Notes under the pieces: generated by a model
Told to the model about the DNA's origin: nothing
What the model saw: the letters and a program-made list of their open reading frames with translations, nothing else
Database searches by the model: none
Translations under genes and position numbers: made by a program
Assembly (NCBI RefSeq): GCF_043195095.1
Contig: NZ_JBAFWN010000013.1
Direction: 5' to 3' (one strand)
Origin: NCEH01 sp043195095
GTDB taxonomy: Bacteria > Pseudomonadota > Alphaproteobacteria > Rhizobiales > Xanthobacteraceae
DNA: 64,000 nt
Shown: in pieces, positions 43,601-51,159 of the stretch
Layout of the letters: each line of letters opens with the position of its first letter
Numbering within the stretch: position 1 is the first letter of the stretch

Positions 43601-45475
43601 GTGGGTCTGTTCACCGGCCTGGCCACGGCCCGCGCCAGACTGTTGCTGGTCGTCATCGCATTATTGGGGCTGGCGGGCGGCGGGATCGCCTTTCTGACGG
43701 ACAATGGCGCTTGGGCTGAACGCCTCTGGTCTGCAGGGACGCTCCCCGTTCTGGCGGCGCTCATCATCGAGATCTTCTCTGCCCTCCGACGCGGCCAGAT
43801 CGGGCTCGACATCGTTGCCGGCTTGTCCATGTCGACGGCGCTCGCCTTCGGCGAACCGCTCGCCGGCAACGTCGTGGCGTTGATGTATGCTGGCGGCCAA
43901 CAACTGGAGAGTTTCGCCGAGGGCCGGGCGCGGCGAGAAATGACGGCGCTGCTCGGGCGCGTCTCGCGGACCGCCATGCGCTATGCCGGCAATCTACTCG
44001 AGGAGGTGACGATCGAAAGCCTTCGCCCCGGCGATCGCATTCTGGTGCGCCGTGGCGAGGTGATCCCGGCTGACGGGAAGGTCGCGGCGGGTGAAGCGCT
44101 GCTCAACGAGGCGGCGCTCACTGGGGAGGCGTTGCCAGAACGCAGGCTCGCCGACGAGGAGATCCTGAGTGGTTCCACCTGCGTGGGTGACGCGTTCGAT
44201 CTCGTCGTGGCCCGCGAGGCGGCGGAAAGCACCTACGCCAACATCGTCCGTCTGGTCGAGACGGCGCAGAAGAGCAAGGCGCCGATGGTACGCATGGCGG
44301 ACCGCTATGCGATCTGGTTCCTGCTGTTCACGGTCGTTCTCGCTGGCGCGGCATGGGGGCTGAGCGGCGATCGCCTGCGCGCCTTGGCGGTTCTGGTCGT
44401 TGCCACCCCCTGTCCGCTCATCCTGGCCGTGCCCGTGGCGATCATATCGGGCATGTCGCGCGCGGCCGCGCGCGGCGTCCTCGTCAAGAACGGCGGGGCG
44501 CTCGAAGCGCTGGCCAGGATACGCACGGTCATTCTCGACAAGACCGGAACGCTGACTTTCGGCCGGGCCGCCGTCACCGGAATCCGGACCGTGGAAGGCT
44601 GGGACCAGGACGAGATCCTGCGGCTCGCTGCCTCGCTCGATCAGGCCTCGGCCCATGTCACGGCAGAGGCGCTGGTGACGGCGGCGCATGAGCGCGGGCT
44701 TGTTCTGTCGAGCCCTTCCGAGGCTCAGGAGACGGCAGGCACCGGCATCGAAGGCATCGTCGAGGGCCGGCGTGTCGTGGTCGGCGGCAGCGACTTCGTC
44801 CGCTCCCGCAGTGCCGCGGGCAATCCGCGTGCATTGGGGACCGGGCTCGCTCAGGGAACCGTGGTGGTCGCCGTGGCCGTGGATGGCACCGTGGCGGGCA
44901 TCATCACGCTCGCCGACCCCATCCGCCCCGATGCCGCAGGCGTGCTCGCCGCGTTCCGCAAGGCCGGCATCCGCCGCATCGTCCTTGCCTCCGGCGATCG
45001 CGACGATGTCGTGGCGGATGTCGGACACCGGCTGCAACTGGACGCCGCGCAGGGTGAGCTGGACCCGGCCGCCAAGGTGGAGGTCGTCCTGCGCGAACGA
45101 GCCGCCGCCGCGGTGATGATGGTCGGCGACGGGGTCAATGACGCGCCTGCGCTCGCCGCGGCTGATGTCGGCGTCGCGATGGGCGCCCGGGGTTCGGCAG
45201 CGTCCTCGGAAGCGGCCGACATCGTTCTCCTTGTCGACCGGCTCGACCGGCTGGCCGACGCGCTTTTCCTGGCTCATCGCACGAAGCGGATCGCGCTGCA
45301 GAGCGTCATCGCCGGGATCGGTCTGTCGGTCATGGCGATGGCTGTTGCCTCCCTCGGGTTCCTTCCGCCGGTGCAGGGCGCGCTGACGCAGGAACTGATC
45401 GACGTCGCCGTCATCCTAAACGCGCTCAGGGCGCTGCGGCCAATCCCGGCCGGAGGCACCGATGAGCATTCCTGA
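43601..45475 (+). CDS. P1B-like ATPase with TPCP membrane motif, no HMA domain
   Basis: The 624-residue pump starts at GTG 43601 with GAGG before it. It has TGEALPE, DKTGTLTFGRA and GDGVNDAPALAAADVG. The membrane metal-site sequence is VATPCPLILAVP (TPC) instead of CPC, and the HP dipeptide of P1B pumps is changed to HV (SAHVTAEALV). There is no N-terminal metal domain. This subgroup is known from genomes as heavy-metal translocating ATPases without a settled substrate. Its last 14 bp overlap the chrA fragment. Confidence 0.88.
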   Translation: MGLFTGLATARARLLLVVIALLGLAGGGIAFLTDNGAWAERLWSAGTLPVLAALIIEIFSALRRGQIGLDIVAGLSMSTALAFGEPLAGNVVALMYAGGQQLESFAEGRARREMTALLGRVSRTAMRYAGNLLEEVTIESLRPGDRILVRRGEVIPADGKVAAGEALLNEAALTGEALPERRLADEEILSGSTCVGDAFDLVVAREAAESTYANIVRLVETAQKSKAPMVRMADRYAIWFLLFTVVLAGAAWGLSGDRLRALAVLVVATPCPLILAVPVAIISGMSRAAARGVLVKNGGALEALARIRTVILDKTGTLTFGRAAVTGIRTVEGWDQDEILRLAASLDQASAHVTAEALVTAAHERGLVLSSPSEAQETAGTGIEGIVEGRRVVVGGSDFVRSRSAAGNPRALGTGLAQGTVVVAVAVDGTVAGIITLADPIRPDAAGVLAAFRKAGIRRIVLASGDRDDVVADVGHRLQLDAAQGELDPAAKVEVVLRERAAAAVMMVGDGVNDAPALAAADVGVAMGARGSAASSEAADIVLLVDRLDRLADALFLAHRTKRIALQSVIAGIGLSVMAMAVASLGFLPPVQGALTQELIDVAVILNALRALRPIPAGGTDEHS

Positions 45476-45710
45476 TGATCGTCCGCAGGCGGACAGGCGG
45501 GACTGGGGCACGCCGCCCGAAGTGTTCCACGCTTTCCTCAAGCTGGGCCTCACCTCCTTCGCCGGGCCGATCGCCGATCTCGGCTATTTCCGCGACGAAC
45601 TCGTGGTGCGCCGGAAGTGGATCGATGCGGCCGGCTACGCCGATCTCGTCGCGCTCTGCCAGTTCTTGGCAAGCTGCTATGTGCCGGGATCCGACGGCGG
45701 CATTGAGTAA
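45462..45710 (+). pseudogene. chrA: chrA (chromate transporter) N-terminal fragment
   Basis: The first about 66 codons read as a ChrA-type CHR-domain start: PPEVFHAFLKLGLTSFAGPI, DLGYFRDELVVRRKWIDAA and DLVALCQFL. In family members the next residues form the first membrane helices; here the homology stops at about 45668 and the frame ends after SDGGIE. The ATG overlaps the end of the ATPase gene. Not expected to function. Confidence 0.8.
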
Positions 45711-45901
45711 TTTAACGCGTACAGAAATCGCTGTTCGCCGATCCGGCGACGTTCCTCGAACGCAGCCCATGGCGTCAGCATCGGCTCACCGATCGCGCCG
45801 GCGTGGGTGGCATCGAAGCTGTACCTCGCATCCGGCGTCGGGCTTGGCAGGCCATCGGGCTGGCTGAGCCCGAGGCCATCTTTAACCTGCATCAATGACA
45901 T
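45677..45901 (-). other. Unrecognised 74-codon frame, possible gene fragment
   Basis: On the minus strand the frame begins MSLMQVKDGLGLSQPDGLPS and contains FDATHAGAIGEPMLTPWAAF. It looks protein-like but ends right at the junction with the chrA fragment (about 45672), so it may be the N-terminal part of a gene whose 3' part was lost. I do not recognise it. Confidence 0.3.
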
Positions 45902-45967
45902 GCGGCGGAACGCAGGAGACCTGTATTGGGCGGGCGTGATGTCGCGCGGAAAAGGAGAGACGAGACG

Positions 45968-46171
45968 ATGAGCACAGAGCAGGAAAGTCCGGCCGACAGC
46001 CCTCTCAAGCTGAAGATCGAGCACCGCGCATATGAAATCTGGGTGGGCGAAGGCAGTCCGAATGGCTGCGATCTGGAGCATTGGCTGCGAGCCGAAGCCG
46101 AGGTCACATCGGCAGAACCCGAGAGCAAACTCGCTTTGAAAAGCGCCGCAGCTGCGAAGAAGGCCTCATAG
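45968..46171 (+). CDS. DUF2934 small protein
   Basis: A 67-residue charged protein starts with a clear AAGGAGAG site. The core IEHRAYEIWVGEGSPNGCDLEHWLRAE is the DUF2934 motif (short helix with AYxxWxxxG). The family is common in rhizobial stress regions, usually next to phosphorylase, BON or universal-stress genes, as here. Function unknown to me. The rest up to 46346 is empty. Confidence 0.85.
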   Translation: MSTEQESPADSPLKLKIEHRAYEIWVGEGSPNGCDLEHWLRAEAEVTSAEPESKLALKSAAAAKKAS

Positions 46172-46346
46172 TGTTCATCGGCTGCTTCGGGCGTCCATGG
46201 CAGTGCGTACTGAAAAGTGATCTTGGTGTGCTCTGGCTTTGGCCGGCGATGGTAGGCGGGAGGTTTGGACGCGATCGAGCCTTTGTGCGATGCCGGGCTG
46301 CCGCGATATCCGGCCAGTCTGGCTGGAATGGGAATAGGGGACCTTC

Positions 46347-48038
46347 ATGAAAGCCCTCGAACCCTTCCTCTATCACACGACTGTCGCGTACTTTTCGATG
46401 GAGATCGCGCTCCGTCCAGACATTCACACCTATAGCGGCGGGCTTGGCGTCCTGGCGGGCGACACGGCCCGCTCAGCGGCTGATCTGAATCTCCCGATGG
46501 TCTTCGTAACCTTACTCAGTCGAGAAGGCTATGTTCGCCAGGAGCTGAGCGCCGGTGGCGCGCAGATCGATAAGCCGAATCCATGGACGCCGACGGACTC
46601 GACACATCCGCTTCCCGCCATGGTGGCCATTTCCATCGAGGGGCGGAGCGTCTGGATCCAGCCGAGGCTCTACCGCCTGGCATGCCCGATCGGGCACGCC
46701 GTTCCGGTGTTGCTGCTGGACACCGACCTCGACCAGAACGCTGCTGAGGACAGGAAAATAACCGACCGCCTCTACGGCGGCGACGATGCCTATCGGCTGA
46801 AGCAGGACATCGTGCTCGGGATCGGAGGCCTGCTCGCGTTGCGCGCGCTCGGCTTCTCGATCCGCACCTACCATTTGAACGAGGGACATGCGGCGCTTCT
46901 TGCGCTGCAGTTGCTTCGGGAAACACGCCGACCGACCGACGATCTCGCTCCTGGCGGAAGTCTCTATGATCGCGGCGTGGTGCGAGAAAAATGCGTATTT
47001 ACGACCCATACTCCGGTCGAGGCAGGGTTTGACAAGTTCGACTACGCTCTCATCGACCGCGTACTGGGCGACTACCTGGAAGTCGACGAGTTGAAACAGC
47101 TGGCCGGCCAGGATCGGCTCAATATGACGCAACTCGCCCTGAATCTGAGCGGCTATGTCAACGGCGTGGCGCGGCGGCATGCAGAGACCACCCGGAAGAT
47201 GTTTCCGGGCTATCAAATACGCTCGATCACCAATGGTGTTCATGCCCACACGTGGACGCATCGGGCACTGGCGGAACTCCATGTGGCGCGGTTCCCGCAC
47301 TGGGCTCACGAGCCCGAGATCCTGGCCTTTGCGGACCAATTGGCTGATGAGGATGTGTGGAACGCCCACCAGGTGGCAAAATCGGAACTTGTCGAACACG
47401 TCAGGAATGCAACTGGCACGCTGATGCATGCGGATGTTCCGCTTATCGGGCTTGCGCGGCGGATGACGGCCTATAAGCGACCGGATTTGCTTTTCAGCGA
47501 CCTCGAGCGATTGATGACAATTGCCCAGGACCAGCCGTTCCAGGTCGTCCTGGCCGGTCTTGCTCACCCGCGCGATGAACCCGGGCACCGGTTGATCGAG
47601 AGCTTTCACCGGCACATCGAGCGGCTTGCCGGTGTCGTGCCCGTGGTATTCCTGCCCGGCTACGACATGAAACTTGGCGCTGCGATGGTTTCGGGCAGCG
47701 ACATATGGCTGAATACGCCACTTCCACCTCTGGAGGCTTCTGGCACCAGCGGCATGAAGGCGGCGTTGAACGGCGTGTTGAACTTCAGCGTCCTTGACGG
47801 CTGGTGGATCGAGGGTTGGGTCGAGGGAGTTACCGGATGGGCGATCGAAGGACATCCGCCGGGAGCAGGAGACGCCTCGGCGCTTTTCGACAAGCTGCAG
47901 TCCGTCGTTCTTCCGCTCTATTACAATGACAGGGCGCGCTGGATCTGGATGATGAAGCAGTCGATCAGCAAGATCGGCGCGACCTTCAACAGCCAGCGCA
48001 TGATGCGCCGCTATGCGACGGAAGCCTATATGCGCTGA
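46347..48038 (+). CDS. glgP: Alpha-glucan (glycogen) phosphorylase, short form
   Basis: Glycogen phosphorylase splits alpha-1,4-glucan with phosphate to give glucose 1-phosphate. The 563-residue product is the short GT35 form: YFSMEIAL and THTPVEAGFDKF at the donor site, SGYVNGVARRHAETTRKMF, RMTAYKRPDLLFSD, and the PLP region LPPLEASGTSGMKAALNG. The short form lacks the N-terminal regulatory region of the 800-residue enzymes. It follows the DUF2934 gene by 175 bp. Breaking down glycogen would supply sugar phosphate to the energy genes of this block. Confidence 0.92.
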   Translation: MKALEPFLYHTTVAYFSMEIALRPDIHTYSGGLGVLAGDTARSAADLNLPMVFVTLLSREGYVRQELSAGGAQIDKPNPWTPTDSTHPLPAMVAISIEGRSVWIQPRLYRLACPIGHAVPVLLLDTDLDQNAAEDRKITDRLYGGDDAYRLKQDIVLGIGGLLALRALGFSIRTYHLNEGHAALLALQLLRETRRPTDDLAPGGSLYDRGVVREKCVFTTHTPVEAGFDKFDYALIDRVLGDYLEVDELKQLAGQDRLNMTQLALNLSGYVNGVARRHAETTRKMFPGYQIRSITNGVHAHTWTHRALAELHVARFPHWAHEPEILAFADQLADEDVWNAHQVAKSELVEHVRNATGTLMHADVPLIGLARRMTAYKRPDLLFSDLERLMTIAQDQPFQVVLAGLAHPRDEPGHRLIESFHRHIERLAGVVPVVFLPGYDMKLGAAMVSGSDIWLNTPLPPLEASGTSGMKAALNGVLNFSVLDGWWIEGWVEGVTGWAIEGHPPGAGDASALFDKLQSVVLPLYYNDRARWIWMMKQSISKIGATFNSQRMMRRYATEAYMR

Positions 48039-48178
48039 CCACAGCGGCCGACGCTGGTTCGACTCGAGCGGTGAAAAGGCCCCGATTGCTTGTACCGATT
48101 CCGGGTAGAGAACGCGGGGCCAGGTGCCGAGATCGATCAACGCAGGGTTCTGCAATGCAGAGGGACGTGGGCTGAACG

Positions 48179-48853
48179 ATGAACGCAAAGGATCTGATGA
48201 CAGAGGTGCCGACGACCGTGAGTCCAGAGCACAGTGTATGGCACGCGACTCAGATCATGCTGTCTGAACATGTGAGCGGGGTCCCCGTACTTGCCGATGA
48301 TGGCCTGCTTGCCGGCATTGTGACCGAGGGCGACCTCCTGCGGCGCACGGAGCTCGGAACCGCAGAGGCGTTCCCCAATCCCTTGCAAGACGCCGATGCG
48401 GTTGCGAGGGCCTATGTGAAGAGTCGGAGCTGGAAGGTCGGCGATGTCATGACGAAGAATGTCATCACGATCGACGAGAACGCCGCTGTGCACGAGATCG
48501 CCAAGCTGATCGACCAGCATGACATCAAGCGCCTGCCGGTCATGCGCAAGGAGCGACTGGTTGGCATCGTCAGCCGGGCTGATCTCTTGAAGGTCATTGC
48601 GACCGGCAAGCCGGATGCCGAGATCCGAGGCGACGAGGCTGTGCGGCGCGCCATTGTCGCACGCCTCGCCGAAGCCGCTTCGGTTCTATCAGCCCAGCCG
48701 GTCGTCGCCGTCGAGGGCGGGATCGTGCATGTCGCAGGTGATATTCGGTCCCAAGACGAGCATGATGCGATTCGCATGATCGTTGAAGGTGTTGCCGGAC
48801 CAGGGTTCAAGGATGATCTCAGTATCTCGAAAAAAGGTCCTGTAAGGCTATGA
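48179..48853 (+). CDS. CBS-pair/BON domain protein
   Basis: The 224-residue product has two CBS motifs (KDLMTEVPTTVSPEHSVWHA and VMTKNVITIDENAAVHEIAK) and a C-terminal BON domain (VVAVEGGIVHVAGDIRSQDE). CBS pairs bind adenosine nucleotides such as AMP or ATP and BON domains bind membranes, so the protein may report the energy state at the envelope; this is inferred. It starts 140 bp after glgP and ends 6 bp before the next gene. Confidence 0.9.
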   Translation: MNAKDLMTEVPTTVSPEHSVWHATQIMLSEHVSGVPVLADDGLLAGIVTEGDLLRRTELGTAEAFPNPLQDADAVARAYVKSRSWKVGDVMTKNVITIDENAAVHEIAKLIDQHDIKRLPVMRKERLVGIVSRADLLKVIATGKPDAEIRGDEAVRRAIVARLAEAASVLSAQPVVAVEGGIVHVAGDIRSQDEHDAIRMIVEGVAGPGFKDDLSISKKGPVRL

Positions 48854-48859
48854 TCTGAG

Positions 48860-49537
48860 ATGTGCCTGTCCGCAGAAGCGAGCTTCACGGCCGCCGCGAT
48901 TCTGATGCCTGCCGGAGTATTGAGCACCTATCGCGCCTGGCAGACCGATCGGCGATACCTCGCGATCGCTGCCCTGCCATTCCTGTTCGGTCTCCAGCAA
49001 GCGACGGAAGGGCTCGTATGGACTGCCGGACAGTGGGGCGATCAGGACCTCGTGACGCGCTATTCGCTGGCCTACATGTTCTTCACTTGGCTCGCCTGGC
49101 CGGTCGGCGCGCCGGTCTCGACCTACTTCATCGAGCACGGGCGGCGCCGGAGCCTCTATTTGTTCTTCGCTATCGCCGGGGGCATGCTAGGCGCACTGCA
49201 ATATGTGCCGTATTTCGCGCATGAAGGCTGGCTGACGACAACGTTCCTCGAAAGGGCAGTCCGCTATCAGGATGTCAATCTTCTCGACTTCGTGGTGACG
49301 CGCGAAACAACCTATGGCATCTACGCTGCGCTCGTCACCGTTCCATTCCTGTTGTCGCGTGACCGTGCCGTAAAGGTCTTTGGCTTGCTGGTCCTGGGTG
49401 TTCTTGTGGTGACATACACATTCTTTGCCTATGCCTATATCTCCGTCTTCTGCTTCGGCGGAGCGCTCATGTCGCTTTATCTTGTCGCGATGACATTGCG
49501 TAAGCCGCGAACCGGTTCGGCTATGGGGACTGTCTGA
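48860..49537 (+). CDS. DUF6629-type membrane protein
   Basis: The 225-residue protein has about seven hydrophobic segments beginning MCLSAEASFTAAAILMPAGV, a family start, and ATEGLVWTAGQWGDQDLV. The distribution of helices and the short loops look like a small integral membrane protein. I recognise the general DUF6629 look but no function is known to me. It starts 6 bp after the CBS-BON gene and is followed by the insertion sequence. Confidence 0.65.
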   Translation: MCLSAEASFTAAAILMPAGVLSTYRAWQTDRRYLAIAALPFLFGLQQATEGLVWTAGQWGDQDLVTRYSLAYMFFTWLAWPVGAPVSTYFIEHGRRRSLYLFFAIAGGMLGALQYVPYFAHEGWLTTTFLERAVRYQDVNLLDFVVTRETTYGIYAALVTVPFLLSRDRAVKVFGLLVLGVLVVTYTFFAYAYISVFCFGGALMSLYLVAMTLRKPRTGSAMGTV

Positions 49538-49580
49538 CAAGCCCCCAGACCGGCACTGCCAAGTCGCTTGCGGAGACCTA

Positions 49581-50454
49581 GGCGGTGTGGACGGATTGCC
49601 GCATGTCGTATGGCGAGGATTCCTCTGAAGCGTATTGTCTGATTCATGGAGAGCCGACTGATTTGGAGGTCGGCGATGTCCACGAAGATGACGGATGCAG
49701 ACTGGTCGGTGGCGCTGGAGGTGTTGCGTGCCTCGCTGCCGCGCCGGGGCGACAAAGGTCGGGACGACCGGCTCTTCCTCGAAGCGTTGCACTACTTCTC
49801 GGTTCACAACATCACCTGGCGGACGCTGCCGGAGCGGTTCGGCAAGTGGAACAGCGTCTGGAAGCGCTTCGACCGGTTGAGCAAGGCGGGCGTGTTCGAG
49901 ACCTTCTTCGATCATCTCGCCTCACTGTCGTCCTCGGCGCACCTCGTGCAGATGTTCGACTCGACGATCGTGCGCGCTCATGTCTCGGCGGCAGGCGCCA
50001 AAGGGGGCAGAAGGGTCAGGCGCTCGGCCGCTCGCGCGGCGGCTTCTCCACCAAGATCCATCTGAAGACCGATTTCGACGGCCATCCCATCGCCTTCGAC
50101 CTGACCGGAGGCGAAAAAGGCGACGCACCGCATTTCCCGATCCTGCTTGGCCTCGGTCCCGACGTCGATCCGCGAGCAGTTGTCGGCGACAAGGGTTACG
50201 CCAGCAAGGCCAACCGGCAAGCCGCCCGTGCTCGCGGCATCATCCCGGTCATTCCGCACAAGGCCAACGAGAAGGATAAACCTCGCTTCTTCGCAAAGGC
50301 CCTCTACCGAGGACGGGCCCGCATCGAACAGGCCGTCGGCAAGCTTAAGCGCTTCAAACGCGTCGCTCTACGCTGCGAGAAGACCAAGCGAAACTTCGCA
50401 TCCATCGTCGCTATCGCAGCCGGATTCACCTTGGTCAAATCCGTCCACACCACC
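49581..50454 (+). mobile_element. IS5-family (IS427 group) insertion sequence, 874 bp
   Basis: The element is bounded by near-perfect inverted repeats: GGCGGTGTGGACGGATT at the left and its complement with one mismatch (GGTGGTGTGGACGGATT) at the right. A TA dinucleotide flanks both ends within CTAG, consistent with the TA target duplication of this group. One transposase gene fills it. The interrupted site lies in an intergenic area. Confidence 0.88.
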
Positions 50455-50457
50455 TAG
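49676..50457 (+). CDS. IS427-group transposase read through a -1 frameshift
   Basis: The DDE-type transposase is split over two frames. The first (49676 to about 50008) reads KMTDADWSVALEVLRAS, a helix-turn-helix-like N-terminus, and MFDSTIVRAHVSAAGAKGG (with the first Asp of the DDE triad). The second (about 50005 to 50457) reads QKGQALGRSRGGFSTKIHLK, VGDKGYASKANRQAA (second Asp) and YRGRARIEQAVGKLKRF (Glu). The switch at a run of five Gs (50003-50007) gives AKGGQKGQALGRS, as in intact relatives, by a -1 shift. This could be programmed or a simple one-base loss. Confidence 0.8.
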
Positions 50458-50634
50458 CGCCATCGCTCGATTGGGAAGACTCCACGAGGCGCAGGGCGGC
50501 TGCGGAAATGCTGATGAAGCAGCGAGCTGGAAGGAGCTGGCGAAGAGACCGGCATCGCCCACAGGCGCAATTCGATCTATTTCCATCGATGATGACACTG
50601 CAGGACGGGAAGCTTGTTCTTCGCTTTTCCAAGG

Positions 50635-51126
50635 TCAGGCCTTACGAGTGGACGTCCGTCCGAGGTGGCCCCTTTCGAGGGGAGCGATGGGAGCTTTGCT
50701 CGGACGGCTCTCGGCCTGTGGCTCACGCAGTTCGACGTCCGCATCGGCGAGATTGGCGATGATCGGGCAGTCTGGTCGTCCGTCGCCATGGCAATGCTGA
50801 GCGAGGTTGCTGAGCGTCGCGATCATGTCCTCTATGGCCTGCCTTTTGTCCTGCAGGTCCCGCACGTGCTGGAGGGAGATTGCCTTCACATCGGCGCTGC
50901 TGCGATCCCGGTCGCGCCAAAGCGCGAGAAGATCGCCGATCTGTTTGACAGAGAAGCCGAGGTCCCGAGCCCGACGGATAAAGCGGAGCGCATGAACGTC
51001 ATTGTCCGAATAGTCACGATACCCCGATTCCTGTCGGGTTGCCGTTTCCGTAAGTCCGATGGATTCATAGTATCGGATCATCTTGGAGTTGACGCCCGAA
51101 CGCTTCGCTGCCTCACCGATGTTCAT
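50635..51126 (-). CDS. cueR: CueR, copper(I)-responsive MerR-family activator
   Basis: The 163-residue product starts MNIGEAAKRSGVNSKMIRYY and has the CueR metal loop AQHCHGDGRPDCPII: Cys112 and Cys120 as in E. coli CueR, with Ser77 where divalent sensors have Cys. It is long by about 20 residues at the C-terminus. The gene lies 33 bp after the copA stop on the same strand, so it is probably made from the copA promoter it controls. Confidence 0.93.
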   Translation of the reverse strand: MNIGEAAKRSGVNSKMIRYYESIGLTETATRQESGYRDYSDNDVHALRFIRRARDLGFSVKQIGDLLALWRDRDRSSADVKAISLQHVRDLQDKRQAIEDMIATLSNLAQHCHGDGRPDCPIIANLADADVELREPQAESRPSKAPIAPLERGHLGRTSTRKA

Positions 51127-51159
51127 GTTCCAAACTCTCCTACTGCGGCTCGGCTGGGG

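Noticed and set aside
46512..48188. A 558-codon open frame on the minus strand
   Set aside because: Antisense of glycogen phosphorylase, which has all catalytic motifs; no protein-like features in the other strand.
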